From positions 179,139 through 243,138 of the forward strand of contig NZ_QVMN01000006.1 of NCBI RefSeq assembly GCF_010501075.1: 64,000 nucleotides of DNA, written 5' to 3'. Under the pieces are notes generated by a model. It did not search any database and had not been told where the DNA came from. It was given only the letters and a program-made list of their open reading frames with translations. The stretch's first letter is position 1. Each line of letters begins with the position of its first letter. A program made the position numbers and the translations under genes. Shown here piece after piece: positions 28,366 to 35,983 of the stretch. The stretch is from Dysgonomonas sp. 25 (lineage in GTDB: Bacteria; Bacteroidota; Bacteroidia; Bacteroidales; Dysgonomonadaceae).

Positions 28366-28560
28366 GGTTTGATTATCAATAATTAAAATTCTTGTATGCA
28401 AAGAACGCATAAAGAGACGAAACCTTTAGGACAAAATTTAGTCAATTAATATAACTTACGGGGCATATAAGCTTTTTTAGGGTATTCTGATTACCACTTA
28501 TAGAGAAAAATAAATCAAATACAACCAACCATATATCTTGGTCTAATCTCTTCTTTCGGC

Positions 28561-29511
28561 TCACAATAATTCGATATATCCCCTTTGCTTTTCGAAATAT
28601 TCGGCTTGTGCTATTTCGTTCGATTCGGTTATCAAGATGGAGTATTTCTTTAGCGATTCCATCCATTCGTGAAGGGCATTACATCTGATTGGATTGGTGA
28701 TTATTATCTTGTTGAAAAAGTGGAAGTTGAAAGACGACATTATATTCCCGTTCCAGTTGTTATAACTGCTATTGACATCGATGTTGATGTTGGACAAGTA
28801 AAAATAGTCCGATCCTTCTCCCCCGAATCTGACCATTTTTTCTACATAATCTATCAGGTCGTGGTAATCTTTTTTTATCCTCATTATCTCTTCATCGTTT
28901 ATCAGCCCCAGCTTATAAAAGTAGGCCACTTCCTTCAAAGGGCTTAGAAACACATTCGAGTCTAAGATATATGTATTGTTCCTTATTTTGCGGGAATCTC
29001 TGGCAATCTCCTCTCGCAACTCCTCCAATTCCGGTGAAATTTCGACATCCGAATAGCGCAATTTCGATGAGCTTTTGTTTTTGCGGTGCAGCCATGTATA
29101 GCATGAAAACTTGAATATATCCTTGTAGTGAAAACTAAACTCGGCAGGCAGGTAATTCAATGCCATAATGGTCTCGGAGTTTTCGTACTGAAGGCGTATA
29201 TCTACTTCCTGCCGGTACTTCTTTAGCCGGTCGAGAAAGGTTTGTCTCGGATCGTCATAGACAGGCAAATCAATTACTACCTCATTGCTATCCCTGTTCT
29301 GCCAGATAAGCTTATCTAACGAAAAATCGAGCTTCTGCGCTAAAAGGGTGAGCTCTTCAATCGTAAATGACATTTCTCCGCGTAACCTGCGGTAAGCAGA
29401 CTCTTTGCCAATATCAAGCGTTTCTGACAAAAAATTGACAGGCTTGATATGGGGTGGTATTGATCCTACTATTTTATTGATTATAATAGTCCTTAGGTCT
29501 TTCTTATTCAT
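28561..29511 (-). CDS. HTH-type protein of unknown family, downstream copy
   Basis: A 316-residue protein with an N-terminal helix-turn-helix (residues 22-65, VNFLSETLDIGKESAYRRLR then FTIEELTLLAQKLDF), like a Cro/C1-type domain. It has a long C-terminal region (about 75-316), mostly helical with a beta-rich patch (YFYLSNINIDVNS). No ligand or receiver domain is recognised. It is a clear paralogue of the protein encoded just upstream. The one-base gap between the two genes means they are cotranscribed. Their role may be to regulate the divergent secreted pair at 31027-33572. Confidence 0.75.
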   Translation of the reverse strand: MNKKDLRTIIINKIVGSIPPHIKPVNFLSETLDIGKESAYRRLRGEMSFTIEELTLLAQKLDFSLDKLIWQNRDSNEVVIDLPVYDDPRQTFLDRLKKYRQEVDIRLQYENSETIMALNYLPAEFSFHYKDIFKFSCYTWLHRKNKSSSKLRYSDVEISPELEELREEIARDSRKIRNNTYILDSNVFLSPLKEVAYFYKLGLINDEEIMRIKKDYHDLIDYVEKMVRFGGEGSDYFYLSNINIDVNSSYNNWNGNIMSSFNFHFFNKIIITNPIRCNALHEWMESLKKYSILITESNEIAQAEYFEKQRGYIELL

Positions 29512-29512
29512 A

Positions 29513-30505
29513 TTAATATTCTTTAATAGAAATATCTCTTATATGTCGGCGCTGCTCTTCGATAAATTTTGTTTGCAAAATTTCGTCACATCCCGTTACC
29601 AAACTCGAATATTTCTTCAACGAATTGAACCATGTCCTGTAAGTTTTACATATTTCGGTATTTTCGGAATGAATTGTCGAACCAAAAGATATCCACAAAT
29701 CCAACGTTTCCTCTGCTCCGAATTTACAGTACAAGCCTGTAGAATCGATCTGAGTAGTAGATAAATATATATTGGGTATATGATTCCCCTTTTTGACCGG
29801 TTGTTTTAACATATACTCCATGGTATCGATGAACTGGGAAAGGTCGTTTTGTAACAAAACGATCTCATCTTCCGAAATGAGTTTCCTCTTATAATAATAC
29901 TGTATCTCGTGAAGAGTATTCTTCAGGAAATTATAGTCCAAAATATATGTATTAGTGCTATCTATCAGAGATTCAGACGTCTTGAGTTGCTCTTGTAACG
30001 AGAGAATATTATCAGGTAAAATAACATCCGAAAGGCTGAAATTCAGCGGCATTTGTTGTGTCTGATGTATCCATTTATAGTAGTAGAACTTGAATATATG
30101 ATCATAATAGATGGAAGTCAGAATCATCAACCGGTTGGTTGCCACCAATATTTCGACATCGTCGTATTTCTTCAATCTTTTCCTCCCTTCGACATAGGCC
30201 GAAAGAGTTTGAGAGAAAGTTTTCTGAGGGTCGAACATCTTATTCGAACGAAATTGAAACAGAACCGAAACAGGTTTTGCTTCTTTTTCTCCGTCCATGA
30301 GTACTATTTCGTCTAAAGAAAAAGATAACTCCGACGACAATTTGATTACATCATCGAGGCTGAAAGCTATTTCCCCTTTAAGTCTCCTATATACAGATTC
30401 TTTACTGATTCCTAAGATCTCTTGCAAAAAATCGACAGGATTTAAATGAGAAGGTATTTTAGCTACTATTTTATTTACAATATTCTTTTTTAATATCGGA
30501 TCCAT
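29513..30505 (-). CDS. HTH-type protein of unknown family, upstream copy
   Basis: A 330-residue protein with the same layout as its downstream neighbour: N-terminal helix-turn-helix (VDFLQEILGISKESVYRRLK and FSLDDVIKLSSEL, residues 24-65), then a long helical and beta-mixed C-terminal region (NIYLSTTQIDSTGLYCKFG near residue 250). The two share NKIV.(K/S)IP and KES.YRRL.GE.(S/A)F, among others, over their whole length. It is first in the operon, with a promoter at 30542-30575. I do not know a characterised member of this family. Confidence 0.75.
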   Translation of the reverse strand: MDPILKKNIVNKIVAKIPSHLNPVDFLQEILGISKESVYRRLKGEIAFSLDDVIKLSSELSFSLDEIVLMDGEKEAKPVSVLFQFRSNKMFDPQKTFSQTLSAYVEGRKRLKKYDDVEILVATNRLMILTSIYYDHIFKFYYYKWIHQTQQMPLNFSLSDVILPDNILSLQEQLKTSESLIDSTNTYILDYNFLKNTLHEIQYYYKRKLISEDEIVLLQNDLSQFIDTMEYMLKQPVKKGNHIPNIYLSTTQIDSTGLYCKFGAEETLDLWISFGSTIHSENTEICKTYRTWFNSLKKYSSLVTGCDEILQTKFIEEQRRHIRDISIKEY

Positions 30506-30541
30506 AAGTCATACACCATTTATCCTAATTATTCCCCACTG

Positions 30542-30575
30542 CAAAACTACGACTATTTTTGCAAATACCATCAAA
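30542..30575 (-). promoter_or_regulatory. Promoter of the tandem HTH genes
   Basis: On the minus strand TTTG (30575-30572), 22 bases, then TAGTTTTG (30549-30542). The -7 box matches TAnnTTTG; the spacer is somewhat long. It lies 37 bases before the start codon. Confidence 0.5.
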
Positions 30576-31026
30576 TGGTTCGATTGCTTGATATTTCACT
30601 GGTAATCAAATTTGTAATTTCTTTTAATGGCACTTTTGCCGGAAAAATGTTGCATTTTTTAGTATATCCGGCTCTCTTGTATAAGCAAATCTTTAGCTTT
30701 TATCAGTGAGAATCGAAGAAAAGAAACACATTTTGAAAATATAACAACAGAGGTTGTCATAAAGTTGAAAATTAAGGATTAGTTTTCATTTTTTTTTCGC
30801 GGATTCTTTTTCCAACCATCCTTACCTTTGTATTGGTATAACAAAAGAACAATATAGCTGAGAAGTATAATCTCTTTTGAATAGACATAAAGTGAATAGG
30901 CATAATAGAGTATAGTTATTTTTATTGAAACGAACAAAGATCCATAGAAGTTTTCTCTTCTTATAATCTTATGGTGTGTAATAGGCAAGCAAAACATAAT
31001 AGAACAAGTAAAATTAGAAAGCAATT
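30576..31026. other. Intergenic region between HTH genes and secreted pair
   Basis: About 450 bases of AT-rich sequence without a convincing gene. A + strand TACCTTTG at 30823-30830 fits a -7 box and could drive the secreted pair with a leader of about 190 bases. An 81-codon minus-strand frame (30779-31024) is hydrophobic but has no support. Confidence 0.4.
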
Positions 31027-31755
31027 ATGAAATATTTAATATTTCCATTATTGTTACTTTTGGGGGTATCGCATCTTTGCGCTCAAGTAACAATTGGCTC
31101 TGGGATTCAACCTGTAAGAGCCGCATTATTAGAATTAAAGGATACAGAAACGGGGGTAATCAATGAGGTGACAGACGATGGCAATGTAACTTCTGTTACG
31201 GGAGGTATGGTATTGCCAAGAGTCAAATTAGGGAATGTCGCCACCCTCGAACCCTTTATACCTGTCGGAGATCCGGATTGGGTAAATGCTACTACATCGA
31301 AGATCAAGCAAAAGCATGCCGGATTGATGGTATATAATCTACGGACAACAGGCGGTTTTTCCCAAGGGGTCTATATTTGGGATGGAAATCTCTGGAAACC
31401 GGTGGGTGAGGGGATCTCTACACCAAATACTCCACAGGATAAATATTTCTATCTGCCCTCTTTCAATCTGCCATTGTCTACCAATAGTAGCGAAGTGTTG
31501 TATGTCGATCTCTACGCAGTGTATCAAAACCAATTCACCAAGGCAGAGAATACCTCTTTTGTAAGCAGTAATCCTGCGCTGGAACAAGTGACCACTTTAT
31601 ATGGTGCTATACACTTAGATTATGTGGTAACAGCTTATGATAAGACGCTTATTAATATCTTGGCCATAAGCGACGACGGCGTATTATATTATCAGGCATT
31701 GCAGCCTACTGCCCCTGAAGGATCGTTCATCAATATCGTTTTAGTAGTAAAATAG
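31027..31755 (+). CDS. Secreted protein with VTIGS/ALLDLK-type N-terminal module
   Basis: A 242-residue secreted protein with a signal peptide (residues 1-19, LLLLLGVSHLCAQ). The mature part starts VTIGSGIQPVRAALLELKD, then MVLPRVKL, then HAGLMVYNLRT and GVYIWDGNLWKPVGEG. The same order of motifs begins the two FISUMP proteins at 50434 and 52001. The last 100 residues (about 140-242) form a small beta domain with no match in those proteins; I do not recognise it. The next gene starts two bases after its stop, so the two form an operon facing the tandem HTH genes. A role at the cell surface is likely, but its function is unknown. Confidence 0.8.
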   Translation: MKYLIFPLLLLLGVSHLCAQVTIGSGIQPVRAALLELKDTETGVINEVTDDGNVTSVTGGMVLPRVKLGNVATLEPFIPVGDPDWVNATTSKIKQKHAGLMVYNLRTTGGFSQGVYIWDGNLWKPVGEGISTPNTPQDKYFYLPSFNLPLSTNSSEVLYVDLYAVYQNQFTKAENTSFVSSNPALEQVTTLYGAIHLDYVVTAYDKTLINILAISDDGVLYYQALQPTAPEGSFINIVLVVK

Positions 31756-31757
31756 GA

Positions 31758-33572
31758 ATGATAAAGAAAATCATATATTTATCTATTGGTATCCTCTTTT
31801 GTGCGAATAGCTTGTATGCCCAGAAGGAAACGTATAACTGGATTTTTGGTTACAATGCCGGGATGACTTGGAATACAACACGCAATTTTGAAGGGACATA
31901 TGTATCTGGAGGAACGGGGAAAGTAATCCTCAGAGGTATGCCTACCAACATCCCTTCGGTAATGAAGGCCGATATGGGTTGTTTCACCCTCTCGGATAAG
32001 ACAGGGAAATTATTATTGTTTTCCAATGGGGCTAATCTATGGGATGCGAAGCAATCGCTAATGAATTCGGACACTCCGATGATAGGTTCTTCGGGGAATG
32101 CACAATCGGGTATTCTGTTCCCTTATCCGGGACATCCTAACAAATATATAGCTGCCACTGTCGGTTTGTGGAGTTTCGACGAATTTGGTTATACAGTAAT
32201 CGATATGAAAGCTAATTCGGGTGCAGGAGCAGTAGAATCCCTGAACAATACCTTCCCTTCCGGTCATAAGGGGAAACTCGGCTCCAGTGTTTCTTCCATC
32301 AGGCATGCAAATGGCGAGGATTATTGGGTTGTTGCTCCCGGAAAAGGAACGACCTCCTATATGAATGCCTGGCGTGTCAAACCTAATGGAATCGATCCTC
32401 CTGTTTATACCCAACTTCCCGTTGCTGTAGCAGAAAACAAATCTAATGGATATCTTAAATTCTCTCCGGACGGGAAATATTTTGTGTGGGGAACATTCAG
32501 TGACGCGAAGTTGTTTTTTGGAAAATTCGATTCAAGTACAGGCTCATTTAGTAATATAAAATATATTACTTCATCCAAGGCGGGAGGAAATGAATTTTAT
32601 GGTGTAGAATTTTCTATGTCAGGGAATTACCTATATGTGACCGAAACAACATCTGATATGGGTCCTACGGCTTTTTTCCTTTATGCCTTCGATTTTAAAG
32701 AACTATTGACTACAGCATCTCCTCAATATTATTACGAGAATAAGATGAAGAAGATATCTTTCCCTTCCGCTACGGGAGGTATGCCGGCTGCCTTGCAATT
32801 GGGTCCCGATGGAAGGATGTATATAGCCGGATATCCATATTCGACGACAAGTTCTCCATCTTGTTTGTATGTACTGGAAAATCCTGAACAATTCAGTAAG
32901 TTGAAGATATTCAGATTAGACAATTTCCTCGATGGAACCGTACGTTGGGGGCTTCCTTCTTTTGCTGCCTCATGGTTCGAACTCAAAATCGGAGGCGAAA
33001 CAGAATTCTGTTTAGACAATTTGCCAAAAGAATATACACTTGTGATATCAAAAGGGGTTGGTAGCGAAGAGCTCGCTTATAACCGATGGGACTTTGGCGA
33101 TGGCTCGGCCACTGTGGATGATTATACCGTAGATGATGGAGCTATACAATCCCAATATCACACCTATGGCGCTGCCGGAGAGTATGAAATAACGATAACC
33201 TCGCATAGAGCCGACGGCACCGAAATAGCTTCGATGGGAAAGCAGCAGTTGAATGTCAAAGTTCTGCCTGTGCCTACGATGACCATTTCTGCTGATGACG
33301 TTTGTGTGGGAAGTTCGGGAACGATGACCGTTAATGTAACAGGCGGAGTGACGGTGAATTGGTACAGAACCTTGACTGATGTAACTCCGTTCCAGACAGG
33401 CTATACTTGTTCGACAGGATTGCAGGAAACGGCAGGGACAGTTACCTTTTATGTAGAAGCGTTGAATGCAAACGGCTGTTCTACAGGTAGAACTGCCGTA
33501 CCTGTATTAGTAAAGAAATGTGGAACCGAATTTATTCCGGTAAATCCACATCTGAGAAGTGGATATAAGTAG
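31758..33572 (+). CDS. Secreted beta-propeller-like protein with PKD-type domain
   Basis: A 604-residue secreted protein. A signal peptide (residues 1-21, ILFCANSLYAQ) is followed by a region (about 25-400) of repeated short motifs with glycines and aromatics (GKLLLFSNGANLWD, GYLKFSPDGKYFVWGTFSD, AALQLGPDGRMYIAGYPY), like a WD40/PD40 beta-propeller. A PKD-type domain follows (about 420-500, WDFGDGSATVDDYTV, YHTYGAAGEYEITITS), then an immunoglobulin-like domain (about 505-590, MTVNVTGGVTVNWY). Such proteins are common in Bacteroidetes with type IX secretion. The short tail after CGTEF is not a clear sorting signal. It is cotranscribed with the gene before it. Confidence 0.82.
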   Translation: MIKKIIYLSIGILFCANSLYAQKETYNWIFGYNAGMTWNTTRNFEGTYVSGGTGKVILRGMPTNIPSVMKADMGCFTLSDKTGKLLLFSNGANLWDAKQSLMNSDTPMIGSSGNAQSGILFPYPGHPNKYIAATVGLWSFDEFGYTVIDMKANSGAGAVESLNNTFPSGHKGKLGSSVSSIRHANGEDYWVVAPGKGTTSYMNAWRVKPNGIDPPVYTQLPVAVAENKSNGYLKFSPDGKYFVWGTFSDAKLFFGKFDSSTGSFSNIKYITSSKAGGNEFYGVEFSMSGNYLYVTETTSDMGPTAFFLYAFDFKELLTTASPQYYYENKMKKISFPSATGGMPAALQLGPDGRMYIAGYPYSTTSSPSCLYVLENPEQFSKLKIFRLDNFLDGTVRWGLPSFAASWFELKIGGETEFCLDNLPKEYTLVISKGVGSEELAYNRWDFGDGSATVDDYTVDDGAIQSQYHTYGAAGEYEITITSHRADGTEIASMGKQQLNVKVLPVPTMTISADDVCVGSSGTMTVNVTGGVTVNWYRTLTDVTPFQTGYTCSTGLQETAGTVTFYVEALNANGCSTGRTAVPVLVKKCGTEFIPVNPHLRSGYK

Positions 33573-33678
33573 AATAATAAGTGTTTTGTTAGTATGGGAA
33601 GGCGTTCTGTATACTATTCGCGAGATGTGTGTTGGGTTGGATTGAAAGAAGTATCTCGGATGAAGAAGTATGGAACGG

Positions 33679-33719
33679 GCGAGGCTGTAGCATTTTATGA
33701 TTACAGCCTCGCTATTTTT
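33679..33719 (+). terminator. Terminator after the secreted propeller gene
   Basis: An 11-bp perfect stem (33679-33689 with 33702-33712) and a 12-base loop, followed by TATTTTTA. It lies about 105 bases after the stop codon. Confidence 0.8.
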
Positions 33720-33760
33720 ATTATTCCTGCCCATTGCATAGCGACATTTATTCATAAGAT

Positions 33761-34540
33761 TCATTCCGGCAATGTGATGGCAATATACTTCTTCCATAAC
33801 CACCAATTGTTTTCTTCGTCTCCCTCTTCGTAATTTCCTGTACAGAAGTACCATGTATTCCCGACAATGAACGAATCAGAGACATAAAATGTATAACCAA
33901 TAGCTTCGCTGGGAATATTGGCCGCTATTTCATACAAGTAGCATAATTGCTGGTAGCGCTTCGTTTTTGCGTTGTATCTCTCTATGCTGTAATCGATATT
34001 CTCTTGCCCGGAGAATAGCCCTCCTACGCGGTATCGCTTATCATGGGGAGATACGGCAGAACTTTCGGGGTTATAAGCTGGTTCGCCATTGTCGACAAAT
34101 ATGGCATATTCGCTACAGTGTCCTCCCTCATATACTATGATTCGTTCGCGCGGATAATAGGCTGTAAATCCGCCGCATTCAATATTGAACAGGAACCGGA
34201 ACTCTTTACCCTTTCTTAGTTCGATAAGGCTATACAAGGTATCTTTGCTGTTAGTATAGGAGTTGTCGTAGATATGTGTTTTGTATGTAAACTTCAGTTT
34301 CTTTCCTAACAGCCGGTCTACCTCTTCCATCTTCCGCACAGGTTTGGAGGGTTTTATATAATGCTTGTTGTATAATTGCCTGAATTCATCGGACGTTATC
34401 CGTTGTACGCGATATGGCAGGCCTTCTACATATATTGTCGTATCTATGAGGGTGGTAGCCCAATCCTCCGGTGGATCGGCATGAAGGGAAGGAACGGATA
34501 GAATAAAAAAGGCTATAACTGCAGCGATTGTTTTTTTCAT
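33761..34540 (-). CDS. Secreted protein of unknown function, paralogue of its neighbour
   Basis: A 259-residue protein with a signal peptide (AAVIAFFILSVPSLHA, residues 6-21). No known domain is recognised. The middle has YYPRERIIVYEGG, GEPAYNP and KRYRVGGLF, in the same order as YYPKEDIIVFEN, DEYDP and KFRLIYQ of the upstream protein. The two are probably old duplicates. The end is rich in tryptophan and acidic residues (EEGDEENNWWLWKKY). It starts 14 bases after its neighbour's stop and ends 49 bases beyond the terminator of the converging gene. Confidence 0.75.
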   Translation of the reverse strand: MKKTIAAVIAFFILSVPSLHADPPEDWATTLIDTTIYVEGLPYRVQRITSDEFRQLYNKHYIKPSKPVRKMEEVDRLLGKKLKFTYKTHIYDNSYTNSKDTLYSLIELRKGKEFRFLFNIECGGFTAYYPRERIIVYEGGHCSEYAIFVDNGEPAYNPESSAVSPHDKRYRVGGLFSGQENIDYSIERYNAKTKRYQQLCYLYEIAANIPSEAIGYTFYVSDSFIVGNTWYFCTGNYEEGDEENNWWLWKKYIAITLPE

Positions 34541-34554
34541 TGCCTGATGCGTAT

Positions 34555-35253
34555 TTAGGAATTTGGACTTGTTTCTATCATAATCTCAGTACTGTTGCCA
34601 TCCCAGCTATTGTCGAAATAGTAGATATATAAGACATCCTCATCGATGAGGTATCTCCATGAGCGATTGGCGACGAACGGGGACAAATCTGCAAGCGTCT
34701 TATATGTCTTTGTTTTGCCATCGTATATTTGCCAGAGGACAGCCGGATCGAGGTAACTGTATGCTTGGTATATCAGCCTGAACTTCCCTCCGGGAGCATA
34801 CTGTACGTAAGCGGGGTCATATTCGTCCTCGCCCGAACGGAGATTGAATACGCTCTTGTCATAGTTCTCGAAGACAATAATATCTTCTTTGGGGTAATAC
34901 TTGCTGAAATTCATCCCTTGCTCGAACTTCAATTTCATCCCCGACCGGCAGACTATCCCTTTTGTTATAACCATATTGTTGCCCCATCGCTCAAATACAT
35001 CGTACATGATGCTTACTCCTTTTCCATAGAGTAGCAGCAACGAATCCAGATCGGTGATGACTGTCCCTTCGTAATGAGGCTCGAACGACTGGTAATCAGC
35101 CATTTTCGTCCCAGCATTTTTGCCGATAGTCCGCATGGTTACTTTATGCTTGCCCGAAGTGAAAGTTGTTTCTGCACCGGCACTTTCAGTGAATTGCTGC
35201 GCCATTCCTTTCGCGCATAACAGGGTAAAGAATATCAATAAGCTGTATTTCAT
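34555..35253 (-). CDS. Secreted protein of unknown function
   Basis: A 232-residue protein with a signal peptide (LLIFFTLLCAKGMAQ, residues 4-18). The mature part is beta-rich, with YYPKEDIIVFEN near residue 119 and a C-terminal YLIDEDVLYIYYFDNSWDGN. No domain is recognised. It is first in a two-gene operon with its paralogue downstream. A -7 box (35312-35319) lies 59 bases before its start. Confidence 0.75.
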   Translation of the reverse strand: MKYSLLIFFTLLCAKGMAQQFTESAGAETTFTSGKHKVTMRTIGKNAGTKMADYQSFEPHYEGTVITDLDSLLLLYGKGVSIMYDVFERWGNNMVITKGIVCRSGMKLKFEQGMNFSKYYPKEDIIVFENYDKSVFNLRSGEDEYDPAYVQYAPGGKFRLIYQAYSYLDPAVLWQIYDGKTKTYKTLADLSPFVANRSWRYLIDEDVLYIYYFDNSWDGNSTEIMIETSPNS

Positions 35254-35311
35254 TGTGGTGTACGATAATCAGTTGTCCGGTTTCAATATTTCCATCTTAC
35301 GTTATTTGGTA

Positions 35312-35319
35312 CAAATATA
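35312..35319 (-). promoter_or_regulatory. -7 promoter box of the secreted paralogue pair
   Basis: On the minus strand it reads TATATTTG, matching TAnnTTTG; no good -33 element at the usual distance. Confidence 0.45.
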
Positions 35320-35356
35320 CTTAATAAATGTGAGCAAGTACCTTTCTGCTTTTTCA

Positions 35357-35640
35357 ACCACGAAGGGCACAAAACACTTCTTTACAGGACAGATATCCCT
35401 GTCAAGTTTCGTCAAAAAACTACTTCGCTGATAATCAGTCGAAATTTAGTTAAAACTTGACACTCTTGACATATTTGACGCGATACAGTGTTTTTTACCT
35501 GTCATTTTTTATTTTAACCGCGGAGTTTTTCACGGAGTAACACGAAGTGAAAGAACAGTTTTGTCATGCCGGGCAAATGCGAGACATCCCGACCCGGCTA
35601 TGAACAAACAACGCAAAGCGCAACGAGACCCCTTGCCGCT
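35357..35640 (+). repeat. Dispersed intergenic repeat, copy A
   Basis: About 285 bases that are homologous over their whole length to 54042-54409 in inverted orientation. The best part is 35429-35470 (a run of about 43 bases with one difference), followed by CGCGATACAG and a set of CGGAG/CACGGAG/CACGAAG words. The end (CATCCCGACCC, then CAAAGCGCAACGAG) also matches. Copy A lacks a stretch of about 63 bases present in copy B. No reading frame is conserved, so this is a non-coding element. Confidence 0.8.
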
Positions 35641-35968
35641 GCTCGGAAAGACAAAGATGCGGAGCATCAACAGACATCAGTTAACTGTTTTGCTCCTCTC
35701 CCACAATGGGGAGGCTTATAAATATAGATAAAGATGTAGCGAAAAAATCGTGTCATTCTTATGTGAATCAGTATTATCAAAAATGTTTTTTTAAATTGTA
35801 CTGCTGCGTAACTGTCGTTGTGTGGCTACCCCGTCTATCCGGCAATGTTGGAATAGGAAAAAGTACAATGCAGCGAAAAAGAAACGCAAGGAATCTTTGA
35901 TTCCGCGCAGTAAATATTTGGCGCCCTTATCTTTTCATATCCCTAAAAATCCTATCTTCGTATGTTAA
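35641..35968. other. Gene-free stretch before the outer-membrane protein gene
   Basis: About 330 bases. It has a C-rich/G-rich small inverted pair (CTCCTCTCCCACAATGGGGAGG, split by the loop, near 35694) and a -7-like TATCTTCG at 35953-35960. A 64-codon + strand frame at 35706-35900 has no support as a gene. Confidence 0.4.
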
Positions 35969-35983
35969 ATGACTATACCCCCA

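Noticed and set aside
30779..31024. 81-codon minus-strand frame with hydrophobic segments
   Set aside because: AT-rich intergenic DNA easily gives hydrophobic frames; no homology, no promoter, and it would end against the promoter region of the HTH genes.
33594..33833. 79-codon + strand frame after the propeller gene
   Set aside because: It spans the terminator hairpin and overlaps the start of the converging gene's end; no support as coding.
35706..35900. 64-codon frame in the gap before the outer-membrane protein gene
   Set aside because: No recognisable features; it lies in an intergenic region next to a dispersed repeat.
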